Assembly: GCA_934435205.1 (NCBI GenBank)
Contig: CAKSAK010000011.1
Coordinates: 1-32,371, forward strand
Direction of reading: 5' to 3'
DNA length: 32,371 bases
Origin: an uncultured Ruminococcus sp.
Lineage (GTDB): Bacteria > Bacillota > Clostridia > Oscillospirales > Ruminococcaceae
Shown: positions 1 through 6,381 of the stretch, one piece after another
Position numbering within the stretch: the stretch's first letter is position 1
Layout of the letters: each line of letters begins with the position of its first letter
The notes under the pieces: model-generated
Seen by the model: the letters and a program-made list of their open reading frames with translations, nothing else
Database searches by the model: none
Told to the model about the DNA's origin: nothing
Made by a program: the position numbers and the translations under genes

Positions 1-17
1 GCCCGATAAAATCGAGC
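1..17 (-). terminator. Hairpin just downstream of tRNA-Leu, cut by window edge
   Basis: GCCCGAT and ATCGAGC can pair (one mismatch) around a short AAA loop seven bases past the tRNA CCA end. This is where a tRNA terminator would sit. The U-tract would lie outside the window, so the call is tentative. Confidence 0.35.
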
Positions 18-23
18 TTTTCG

Positions 24-110
24 TGGTGCGGATGACGGGACTTGAACCCACATGACCTTGCGATCACTAGCACCTGAAGCTAGCGCGTCTGCCAATTCCG
101 CCACATCCGC
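24..110 (-). tRNA. tRNA-Leu (anticodon CAG)
   Basis: Read on the minus strand this is an 87-base class II tRNA with the CCA end encoded. The acceptor stem GCGGATG pairs with CATCCGC, followed by discriminator A and CCA. The anticodon loop TTCAGGT, closed by CTAGC/GCTAG, gives anticodon CAG, which reads CUG leucine codons. A long variable arm and a T arm with TTCAAGT are present. Its own promoter lies about 355 bases upstream (465-493), and the two partial copies of its 5' half lie between promoter and tRNA, so all three should be on one precursor. Confidence 0.95.
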
Positions 111-234
111 ATATAAAAATTTGAAACTTCTTACTCGGCTCAAATCTAAAACCGAGGTGGGCTTTTCACAAACAGCTCCACATGATATATGAACAGGAAA
201 TCGGCAAGCAGATAAATCCACTGTCGTTACGCTG

Positions 235-272
235 CCTGAAGCTAGCGCGTCTGCCAATTCCGCCACATCCGC
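235..272 (-). pseudogene. tRNA-Leu 5' half, truncated copy 1
   Basis: It is identical over 38 bases to the 5' half of the tRNA-Leu at 24-110, running from the first acceptor base through the D arm to the base after the anticodon. It then breaks into unrelated sequence, so there is no T arm, variable arm or 3' acceptor strand. It cannot form a tRNA and should lack the 3' part normally needed for RNase P recognition. Confidence 0.9.
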
Positions 273-396
273 ATATAAAAATTTGAAACTTTTACTCGGC
301 TCAAATCCAAAACCGAGGTGGGTGCTTATCACACTAGTCCACATTTATGATGAACCAGAAAGCAGCCAAGCAAATAAATTCACTGTCGTTACGCTG

Positions 397-434
397 CCTG
401 AAGCTAGCGCGTCTGCCAATTCCGCCACATCCGC
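397..434 (-). pseudogene. tRNA-Leu 5' half, truncated copy 2
   Basis: This is a second 38-base copy, identical to 73-110 and 235-272 and truncated at the same base. It is the copy closest to the shared promoter and so would be transcribed first. Confidence 0.9.
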
Positions 435-464
435 ATATTTAACGTTGCTCAATGCAACGTATAT

Positions 465-493
465 ATTATATCATATTACATGTACTTTGTCAA
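465..493 (-). promoter_or_regulatory. Consensus promoter of the tRNA-Leu repeat unit
   Basis: On the minus strand there is a perfect TTGACA (488-493), a 17-base spacer and a perfect TATAAT (465-470). Transcription would begin near 458 and run through both half copies into tRNA-Leu. No comparable promoter was seen inside the spacers. Confidence 0.85.
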
Positions 494-522
494 TACTTTT
501 TCGCAGTTTTTTCGATAAAAGC

Positions 523-556
523 GCCAAAAAATAAAGCCTGACTAAAAAGTCAGGCT
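523..556 (-). terminator. Rho-independent terminator of queT
   Basis: A 9-bp perfect stem (AGCCTGACT/AGTCAGGCT, 535-556) with an AAAA loop is followed on the minus strand by a U-rich run (523-534). It lies 20 bases after the queT stop and separates queT from the tRNA-Leu promoter. Confidence 0.88.
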
Positions 557-575
557 GATTTTTATTTTGGAATCG

Positions 576-1106
576 TCACCCGTTTTTGAACTGCTCACTA
601 AGAGCCTGATCGCTCATTCCAAAGGTCACAAGCTTGCTGAAATACTTGTTCTTCATAAGCGCCTTGATAAGTATTACGCCAACTATCGTTACGCATACAA
701 ATTCGCCTAAGGCTACCCAGCCCATGTTTACCAAGAACGGCGTCTTGAATACATACGTCAGCTCAAAGCCAACTATCACCGCATTTGATATCACCGGGAA
801 AAGCGATGCAACTACAAGATTTACCTTGTTTCTCAGCAGGTAGATAAGCACCGCTGCCACAACTGTTGCAAGCGTTCCGAATACTACGTCCACCATTCCG
901 AGCGTACTGAACAGATTGACTATCAGACAGCCTATAGACAGCGAAATGATGTAATCTTTGTTGAAATAACAAAGCAGCATCAAGACCTCTGATATACGGA
1001 ACTGTACCTGTCCGTATGCAAGCGAGCTGCAAAGCATTGTTGCTGCAACGTATATCGCTGCAACAAGTCCCATGTTTGTTAAACGACGTGCACTGAAAAT
1101 TTCCAT
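576..1106 (-). CDS. queT: QueT-family queuosine precursor transporter (ECF S component)
   Basis: This is a 176-residue integral membrane protein, close to the usual QueT size. Early hydrophobic segments are followed by the family-typical GQVQFRISEVL stretch near residue 32, a VFGTLAT motif near residue 75 and further hydrophobic helices to about residue 150. QueT proteins are substrate-binding subunits of energy-coupling factor transporters and take up queuine or preQ1-type precursors for tRNA modification, using a shared ECF energising module encoded elsewhere. The start at 1106 is supported by AAGGAG (1114-1119) at good spacing. A probable preQ1-I riboswitch overlaps this ribosome binding site, which independently supports the assignment. 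The gene is monocistronic between terminators at 1181-1207 and 523-556. The family call is firm; the exact substrate is inferred. Confidence 0.88.
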   Translation of the reverse strand: MEIFSARRLTNMGLVAAIYVAATMLCSSLAYGQVQFRISEVLMLLCYFNKDYIISLSIGCLIVNLFSTLGMVDVVFGTLATVVAAVLIYLLRNKVNLVVASLFPVISNAVIVGFELTYVFKTPFLVNMGWVALGEFVCVTIVGVILIKALMKNKYFSKLVTFGMSDQALSEQFKNG

Positions 1107-1113
1107 AAAAAAT

Positions 1114-1156
1114 CTCCTTGTTTTTATTTGTGAGTGGTTGATCTAGGTTACACTCT
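1114..1156 (-). promoter_or_regulatory. Probable preQ1-I riboswitch in the queT leader
   Basis: The minus-strand leader has a five-pair stem (GAGUG/CACUC, 1132-1136 with 1151-1155) and a loop containing CCUAGAUCAAC, close to the CCUAGCUACAC-like loop of known preQ1-I aptamers. An A-rich tail (AAAUAAAAACAAGG) then runs straight into the Shine-Dalgarno. In this class the tail folds back on the loop as a pseudoknot; here loop CCU can pair with AGG of the ribosome binding site, implying translational repression by preQ1. The loop is about two bases longer than in the B. subtilis example I recall, so confidence is moderate. Confidence 0.68.
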
Positions 1157-1180
1157 ATTTAATTGGAAAATAAATAACAT

Positions 1181-1207
1181 AAAAAGGCTGCCGCCGAAAC
1201 GACAGCC
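1181..1207 (-). terminator. Terminator of fba
   Basis: On the minus strand GGCTGTCG and CGGCAGCC form an 8-bp stem with one G-U pair and loop TTTCGG, followed by TTTTTAT. It lies about 30 bases after the fba stop codon. Confidence 0.88.
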
Positions 1208-1235
1208 AGTTTATTTACGTTAATTTAGCTATTGA

Positions 1236-2099
1236 TTAAGCCTTGCCAACAGAACCGAACAGCTCCATTTTCTCCTTGACCTTAGCCTTGATAGCCTCGA
1301 AGCCAGGGTTGAGAAGCTTTCTTGGGTCAAAGCCCTTGCCCTTAAGATCCTTGCCCTCTTCAATGTACTTTCTTGTAGCTTCCTGGAATGAAAGCTGGCA
1401 CTCTGTGTTTACGTTGATCTTTGCAACGCCAAGTGAGATTGCCTTCTTGATCATGTCATCAGGAATACCTGTACCGCCGTGAAGTACCAGTGGCATATCG
1501 CCAACCTTTTCCTTGATAGCAGCAAGTGTCTCGAATGAAAGACCTGGCCAGTTTGCTGGATACTTACCGTGAATGTTACCGATACCAGCAGCAAGCATTG
1601 TAACACCGAGATCAGCAATAGTCTTGCACTCGTCTGGATCTGCGCACTCGCCCATACCTACAACGCCGTCCTCTTCGCCACCGATAGAACCAACTTCACA
1701 CTCAATTGAAAGACCAAGCTGATCTGCAACGTGAACGAGTTCAGTTGACTTAGCAAGGTTCTCATCAAATGGATAATGTGAACCGTCGAACATGATAGAT
1801 GAGAAGCCAGCCTTTACGCACTTGTAGCAGCCCTCATATGTTCCGTGGTCAAGATGAAGTGCAACAGGTACTGTGATACCGAGCTCTTCGTCCATTGCCT
1901 TAACCATAGCAGCAACTGTCTTAAAGCCTGTCATGTACTTGCCTGCGCCCTCAGATACACCAAGAATTACAGGTGACTGCAGCTCCTGAGCAGTGAGAAG
2001 GATAGCCTTTGTCCACTCAAGGTTGTTAATATTGAACTGACCTACAGCATACTTGCCTGCAAGTGCCTTTGTCATCATTTCCTTAGCTGAAACTAACAT
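1236..2099 (-). CDS. fba: Class II fructose-1,6-bisphosphate aldolase
   Basis: The 287-residue protein has the length and motif order of zinc-dependent class II aldolases. HLDHG at 82-86 supplies the catalytic Asp84 and zinc ligand His85. The following SIECEVGSIGGEEDG block is at 131-145, zinc ligands His177 (NIHGKYP) and His207 (LHGGTG) are present, and the phosphate-binding NVNT is at 229-232. It cleaves fructose-1,6-bisphosphate to dihydroxyacetone phosphate and glyceraldehyde-3-phosphate in cytoplasmic glycolysis and works in reverse for gluconeogenesis. The start at 2099 is preceded by GGAGG at 2110-2114. It has its own promoter and terminator, and its even codon use suggests high expression. 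Related tagatose-bisphosphate aldolases look similar, but the 287-residue single-gene form in Clostridia is normally the glycolytic enzyme. Confidence 0.95.
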   Translation of the reverse strand: MLVSAKEMMTKALAGKYAVGQFNINNLEWTKAILLTAQELQSPVILGVSEGAGKYMTGFKTVAAMVKAMDEELGITVPVALHLDHGTYEGCYKCVKAGFSSIMFDGSHYPFDENLAKSTELVHVADQLGLSIECEVGSIGGEEDGVVGMGECADPDECKTIADLGVTMLAAGIGNIHGKYPANWPGLSFETLAAIKEKVGDMPLVLHGGTGIPDDMIKKAISLGVAKINVNTECQLSFQEATRKYIEEGKDLKGKGFDPRKLLNPGFEAIKAKVKEKMELFGSVGKA

Positions 2100-2137
2100 T
2101 TTTTAACGACCTCCGTTATTTAAAATTTTCCTTTATT

Positions 2138-2166
2138 ATTATACAACATTACTCCGCCAATTGCAA
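2138..2166 (-). promoter_or_regulatory. fba promoter
   Basis: On the minus strand the -10 TATAAT (2138-2143) is perfect, the spacer is 17 bases and the -35 is TTGCAA (2161-2166). The promoter sits between the ANTAR gene and fba, so fba does not depend on read-through. Confidence 0.75.
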
Positions 2167-2199
2167 TAGCGTGACATTAATTTAACAATTATGTAACAT

Positions 2200-2772
2200 T
2201 TAAACCTCATACATCTCGATGACCTTCTGAGCCACCTCGATCTTTGTGCATCTTTTATCCATAGCCTGCTTTTCAAGATATTTGTGAGCCTGCTGTTCCG
2301 TAAAGCTGAGATATTGCATAAGTGCGCATTTTGCTCTGTTCACAGTTCTTATTTCTTCAAGCTTTTTGTGAAGCTTCAGATTTTCAGACCGTATTCCGAG
2401 CATACGTTTTCTTGCGGCGCTGACAAATTTCATTGAACGGTAAAAATACTGTCTGCCTAGAGGCTTTGGTATCACCATTACGCCGAAATCTTCCAGCTTA
2501 TCCGCAAGGATATCCGCATTTTCCGACTTTGCGATAGCCACACAGCTTGCGTCAGTTGAGGTGCAGACTATCTCCGCAAGCTCGTTGCCGTATTCGTCTG
2601 ACAATGGACAGTTTATCACGACACAGTCATAACTGCCTGACCCTACCGCACGCCTTGTTTCAAGACCCGTTGCGGCTATAGAAGTCTTGCAGGTGGGAAA
2701 GGTTTCTTTTAACAGACTCACAAGCATAGCTGTTGCCTTGTCATTGCTTGAAGCCACAAGTATCCTGTCCAT
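2200..2772 (-). CDS. ANTAR-domain RNA-binding regulator with degenerate receiver domain
   Basis: The 190-residue protein has an N-terminal receiver-like fold (about 1-115), a helical linker and a C-terminal ANTAR domain (about 130-190) with a helical region containing RAKCALMQYLSFTEQQAH. ANTAR domains bind paired hexaloop hairpins in mRNA leaders and block transcription termination, often in nitrogen metabolism. The usual phospho-acceptor aspartate at the end of the third strand is Asn54 (YDCVVIN), and the acidic pair near the N-terminus is replaced by SSND. Phosphorylation as in classic receivers is therefore unlikely, although the late lysine (VIPKP) remains. It starts 33 bases after the glutamine-synthetase-like gene, with AGGAGG just upstream, and should be cotranscribed with it. 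No paired hexaloop target was recognised in this window. Confidence 0.88.
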   Translation of the reverse strand: MDRILVASSNDKATAMLVSLLKETFPTCKTSIAATGLETRRAVGSGSYDCVVINCPLSDEYGNELAEIVCTSTDASCVAIAKSENADILADKLEDFGVMVIPKPLGRQYFYRSMKFVSAARKRMLGIRSENLKLHKKLEEIRTVNRAKCALMQYLSFTEQQAHKYLEKQAMDKRCTKIEVAQKVIEMYEV

Positions 2773-2805
2773 TTCCCCACCTCCTTTTTTTAGCTTTCTC
2801 TGGCA

Positions 2806-4125
2806 TTACAGATGATAAAAATATCTGGCTGTTTCAAACTGCTCCTTATCGGCAGCTCTCTCATATTCTATGATAAGCTCCTTTTCCATTGCGATAAAAC
2901 GCTCCAACATATGCTCAGGAAGCCTATCCGCAAGGAATTCGCTCTTTTCAGCACGTCCAACTGCTTCTTCAAGTGACTGTGGCAGTGTTTCAAGCTTTGC
3001 AAGCTCGCTTTCATCTGCCGAGCCTATATTGAAATTAAAAGGTTTTGGAAGTTCTTCCTTATTTATAACGCCGTCTATGCAGGCATAAATAAGCAGACCC
3101 ATAGCAAAGTAAGGATTACAGGTGTTGTCTGCCGAGCGGAGTATTATACCATTCTCATCTGTATCAGCAAGCGGTGCACGAAGAAGCTGTGCATAATTTT
3201 CATGTGACCATGAAATGTACTTAGGTGCAAGCAGGCTGCCGAAACGCTTGTATGAATTTGTGGTAGTATTAAGAAACAGCGTCATATCGCCAACATTTTT
3301 CAGTATTCCTGCTATCATGCGCTCAGCTTCTTTGGAAAGTCCGCCAAGCTGAGGTCTGAAAACATTTTCCGTGCCTTTCATGCACATGAGCATTATATGC
3401 AGACCCGACCCACAGTTGTCGACGATAGGCTTTGGCATGAACGTTGCGTAAAGCCCATTTCTGTCAGCCACGGATTTTACAACGTTCTTGAACGTCACAA
3501 GATTATCGGCGGCTTTCAGTGCATTTGAATACTGAAAATCTATCTCGTTCTGACCCGGACCGGTTTCATGTCTTGAGCTTTCTGGGAAAATATCCATTTG
3601 CTCAAGTGTCAGGCAGATATCACGTCTGAGGTTTTCTCCCCTGTCAACAGGCGCAGCGTCACAATAGCCTGCATAATCGTGAGGACGCTTTGTAGGCATA
3701 TCAGCCTCGTCCTTTTCAAAGCAGTAAAACTCGCATGAAGTGCCTATCTGGAAGTTATATCCCTTGCCCTTTGCATATGCGATAGCAGTTTTGAGGAAAA
3801 ACCTGCCGTCGCCCTCAAAAGTCGTTCCGTCAGGATATTTCAGGTGGCAGAAAAATCTAACTACCCTGCCATGCTGTGGTCGCCATGGAAGAAGTGCCAG
3901 CGTATCAGGGTCAGGGAAAAGTCTAAGGTCAGAAGCCGTTACATTAAGAAAACCGCCGAGCTTTGAAGCGTCAAAGATAAGTCCCTCTCTGAATATTTTC
4001 GGCAGCTCGCCTGCTATAACAGAGATAGTCTTCAGTGAGCCGAATATATCGCAGAACATGAGTTTCACGAACTTTACATCGTTTTCTTCAACGAACTGCA
4101 AAACCTCTTTCTCTGTGTATTTCAT
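2806..4125 (-). CDS. Glutamine synthetase homologue with degenerate active site
   Basis: At 439 residues this has the full type I glutamine synthetase layout: beta-grasp N-terminus (about 14-100) and catalytic domain to the C-terminus. Family landmarks include FPESSRHETGPGQNEIDF near 180-197, ATFMPKP at 227-233, CGSGLH at 238-243, NSYKR at 290-294 and CNPYFA at 336-341. Against remembered B. subtilis/E. coli GlnA, the n1 metal ligands remain (Glu132, Glu187, Glu194). Two of three n2 ligands are changed (Ser130 for Glu129, Ile328 for Glu357; His243 kept), the flap Glu327 is a leucine near 298-299, and Arg339 is Tyr311. These losses argue against normal ATP-dependent glutamine synthesis. It may act on another substrate or serve as a sensor. 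It forms a two-gene unit with the ANTAR regulator downstream. Confidence 0.85.
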   Translation of the reverse strand: MKYTEKEVLQFVEENDVKFVKLMFCDIFGSLKTISVIAGELPKIFREGLIFDASKLGGFLNVTASDLRLFPDPDTLALLPWRPQHGRVVRFFCHLKYPDGTTFEGDGRFFLKTAIAYAKGKGYNFQIGTSCEFYCFEKDEADMPTKRPHDYAGYCDAAPVDRGENLRRDICLTLEQMDIFPESSRHETGPGQNEIDFQYSNALKAADNLVTFKNVVKSVADRNGLYATFMPKPIVDNCGSGLHIMLMCMKGTENVFRPQLGGLSKEAERMIAGILKNVGDMTLFLNTTTNSYKRFGSLLAPKYISWSHENYAQLLRAPLADTDENGIILRSADNTCNPYFAMGLLIYACIDGVINKEELPKPFNFNIGSADESELAKLETLPQSLEEAVGRAEKSEFLADRLPEHMLERFIAMEKELIIEYERAADKEQFETARYFYHL

Positions 4126-4179
4126 AATAAATCCTCCGTAATGATACTGTTTTGAAAAGTTTTCCGTGCCTTACTTATA

Positions 4180-4207
4180 ATTATATCTGAACAGCCAATT
4201 CTATAAA
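4180..4207 (-). promoter_or_regulatory. Promoter of the glutamine-synthetase-like/ANTAR operon
   Basis: On the minus strand TATAAT (4180-4185) is perfect, with a 16-base spacer and a weak -35 TTTATA (4202-4207). The leader to the start codon is about 50 bases and shows no dual-hexaloop structure. A GGAGG site precedes the ATG at 4125. Confidence 0.55.
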
Positions 4208-4251
4208 ACCGAGCAGTTATAAAGATTTTGTTACTTTATTTTTACCTTGCG

Positions 4252-6216
4252 TTATTTGTCGATATCCTCCAGCCAAAGCTTAGCCACAGCATCAGACGGC
4301 ATTCTCCAATCCCCTCTCGGTGACAGGGTAACAGAACCGATCTTTGCGCCGTCAGGCAAGCAGGAGCGCTTGAACTGCTGTGAGAAAAATCTGCGGTAGA
4401 ATGTTTTGAGCCACTTGTCTATGACTTCGTCAGAATAATCTCCCTCAAAGGCGTATTTCGCAAGCCTTTTCACCTTTGACGGCTCAAAGCCCCAGCGTAT
4501 GCCATAGTAAAGGAAGAAGTCATGAAGCTCGTATGGTCCAACAAGGTCCTCTGTTTTCTGTGTCATTTCAGTGCCGCTCTCGTCGGTAGGAAGAAGCTCA
4601 GGAGAAACAGGAGTGTCCAAAATATCGTACAGCACATCTCTCAGAGTATCAGATGTGCAGGTGTCGCCGTAATACTGAACGATGTGCCTTACCAAGGTCT
4701 TAGGGATAGAAGCGTTCACGCCGTACATGGACATATGGTCGCCGTTGTAGGTCGCCCAGCCGAGAGCAAGCTCGCTCAGGTCGCCTGTGCCGACCACCAT
4801 TCCGCTCACCTGATTTGCGATATTCATAAGCACCTTTGTGCGCTCTCTCGCCTGACCATTCTCAAACACAACGCTGTGATCGTTATAATCGTGACCGATA
4901 TCTTCAAAGTGCTGTAAAACTGCTTTTGAGATATCCACCTCTCTGAAAGTTACCCCCAGTGCTTCGCAAAGTATCTCCGCATTGGAGCGTGTGCGCTTTG
5001 TTGTACCAAAGCATGGCATCGTCACCGCAACGATATCAGTATGAGGACGTTTCAGCAGATCCATTGCCATTACACACACAAGCAGTGCAAGCGTAGAATC
5101 AAGTCCCCCTGAAATGCCGATAACAACAGTTTTGGAATGTGTGTGTGCGATACGCTTCATAAGTCCATGGGATTGCATTTGCAAAATAAGGTGACAACGC
5201 TCGTTTCTCTCCGCCTGATTTGACGGGATAAAAGGCGTTTTGGCAAACTTTCTTGTCAAAGCTGTTTCGCCATTTTCAAGGCTAAATCTCTCACGAGAAA
5301 TGTTTTCCATATCCAAGAAACCGCTGTCCTTGGAAGAATAGTCCCACTCTGCGCTTGCAGGATAGGTGGAAATTTTTCTGCGCTCAAAGGCAAGCTTTTT
5401 AAAGTCTATTTCCGATATGGTAATGCCGTTTTCAAAAAGCCTGCTCTCTGCAAGTATAGAGCCGTTTTCCGCAATGATATTGTGTCCTGAAAAGACCATA
5501 TCCTGCGTTGACTCGCCGTCACCTGCGGAACAGTAGATATACCCAGCCACAAGCCTTGCAGATTGGTTTGAAACAAGCTGTCTGCGGTATGAGTCCTTGC
5601 CGATAACTTCATCGCTTGCAGACAGATTGCATATAAGGGTAGCCCCCGCCTTAGCAAGATAATTTGAAACAGGGTCAGCTACCCACAAGTCCTCGCAAAG
5701 CTCAAAACCCACCACAAGCTCAGGTAACTCATCACATACGAAAACTGTCTGCTCCATGGGCGGCATAAAATCAGGCTGTCCGTATTTTCTTAGATCAATG
5801 GCGGCACATTCGCCTCTGTATGGTGCAAAATGTCTTGCCTCGTAAAATTCATTGTAATTCGGCAAATGGGTTTTCGGTATAAAAGCTCGCACCTCACCGT
5901 CCTGTATAACAGCCGCACAATTGTAAAGCTTGCCGTTTGCTCTCACAGGCACGCCCACAGCCACAAGCATATCGCTGTCAGCGGTAGTCTTTGCTATCTT
6001 TACAACACCCTCCATTGCCTTGTCAAGCAAAGCGTTCTGAAAGAACAAGTCCTGACAGGTATAGCCTGTTATACAAAGCTCAGGAAACACAGCGACCTTT
6101 ACGCCCTCTTCCCTGCACTTTTCAAGCTGACTGATTATTTTATCTACATTGAAGTCAACATCTGCGACCTGAATCTCAGGGGTGCAGGCGGCGACCTTTA
6201 TAAAACCGTCTTTCAT
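4252..6216 (-). CDS. nadE: Glutamine-dependent NAD+ synthetase
   Basis: The 654-residue two-domain enzyme makes NAD+ from deamido-NAD+, ATP and ammonia drawn from glutamine. The N-terminal nitrilase-like glutaminase domain (about 1-290) carries the triad Glu46 (PELCITGY), Lys115 (IPKTHLPN) and Cys174 (FELCEDLW). The C-terminal synthetase domain has the ATP pyrophosphatase loop SGGLDST at 369-375 and a conserved later region with GTGDLSELALGW. I place the start at 6216 (MKDGFIKV), which has AAGGAG ten bases upstream. The longer reading frame beginning at 6255 would start inside the promoter -10 box (6254-6259) and is untenable. It is probably monocistronic. No terminator was seen after its stop, so read-through into the next operon is possible. 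Confidence 0.95.
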   Translation of the reverse strand: MKDGFIKVAACTPEIQVADVDFNVDKIISQLEKCREEGVKVAVFPELCITGYTCQDLFFQNALLDKAMEGVVKIAKTTADSDMLVAVGVPVRANGKLYNCAAVIQDGEVRAFIPKTHLPNYNEFYEARHFAPYRGECAAIDLRKYGQPDFMPPMEQTVFVCDELPELVVGFELCEDLWVADPVSNYLAKAGATLICNLSASDEVIGKDSYRRQLVSNQSARLVAGYIYCSAGDGESTQDMVFSGHNIIAENGSILAESRLFENGITISEIDFKKLAFERRKISTYPASAEWDYSSKDSGFLDMENISRERFSLENGETALTRKFAKTPFIPSNQAERNERCHLILQMQSHGLMKRIAHTHSKTVVIGISGGLDSTLALLVCVMAMDLLKRPHTDIVAVTMPCFGTTKRTRSNAEILCEALGVTFREVDISKAVLQHFEDIGHDYNDHSVVFENGQARERTKVLMNIANQVSGMVVGTGDLSELALGWATYNGDHMSMYGVNASIPKTLVRHIVQYYGDTCTSDTLRDVLYDILDTPVSPELLPTDESGTEMTQKTEDLVGPYELHDFFLYYGIRWGFEPSKVKRLAKYAFEGDYSDEVIDKWLKTFYRRFFSQQFKRSCLPDGAKIGSVTLSPRGDWRMPSDAVAKLWLEDIDK

Positions 6217-6253
6217 AAAAATATGCTCCTTACAAGAAATTATCATTGTTATC

Positions 6254-6283
6254 ATTATACCATTTTTTATAGGTATAAGTCAA
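6254..6283 (-). promoter_or_regulatory. nadE promoter
   Basis: On the minus strand there is TTGACT (6278-6283), an 18-base spacer and a perfect TATAAT (6254-6259). The -10 box overlaps the longer possible nadE start, which decides the start at 6216. Confidence 0.8.
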
Positions 6284-6322
6284 TGATTTTTACAGTATAG
6301 CAAAACTATTTTTGAACGATAC

Positions 6323-6351
6323 TGGACAATCTGCCACTAATGTGTTAAAAT
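6323..6351 (+). promoter_or_regulatory. Promoter of the NarL-type two-component operon
   Basis: TGGACA (6323-6328), a 17-base spacer and TAAAAT (6346-6351) precede the histidine kinase start at 6382, with ribosome binding site AAAGGGGG in between. It is divergent from the nadE promoter, about 40 bases away. Confidence 0.7.
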
Positions 6352-6381
6352 TGAGGTATCACATCAAAGGGGGAACGCCAT

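Larger units (their letters stand above)
73..434 (-). repeat. 162-bp tandem repeat of tRNA-Leu 5' half plus upstream spacer
   Basis: The 38 bases covering the tRNA-Leu 5' end to just past the anticodon (73-110) recur at 235-272 and 397-434, each exactly 162 bases apart. The three 38-base blocks are identical. The two 124-base spacers between them (111-234 and 273-396) match at both ends but have clearly diverged in the middle, including compensating indels. Each spacer keeps a CTCGG/CCGAG hairpin (134-156 and 295-317). Only the copy nearest position 1 continues into a full tRNA. This explains the otherwise gene-free stretch 111-464. Confidence 0.93.

Noticed and set aside
73..110. tRNA-Leu repeats as attachment sites of an integrated element
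   Set aside because: Integrases usually use the 3' part of tRNA genes, the repeats are only 162 bases apart, and there is no integrase gene in the window.
73..434. Tandem repeats as a CRISPR array
   Set aside because: There are only three 38-base repeats with two related 124-base spacers, and the repeat is clearly tRNA sequence.
283..534. Plus-strand 83-codon open frame
   Set aside because: It runs through the tRNA half repeats and the tRNA promoter in the opposite direction and has no ribosome binding site.
4126..4179. Possible ANTAR-type dual hexaloop in the glutamine-synthetase-like leader
   Set aside because: The leader is only about 50 bases and no two hairpins with six-base loops carrying A at 1 and G at 4 could be drawn.
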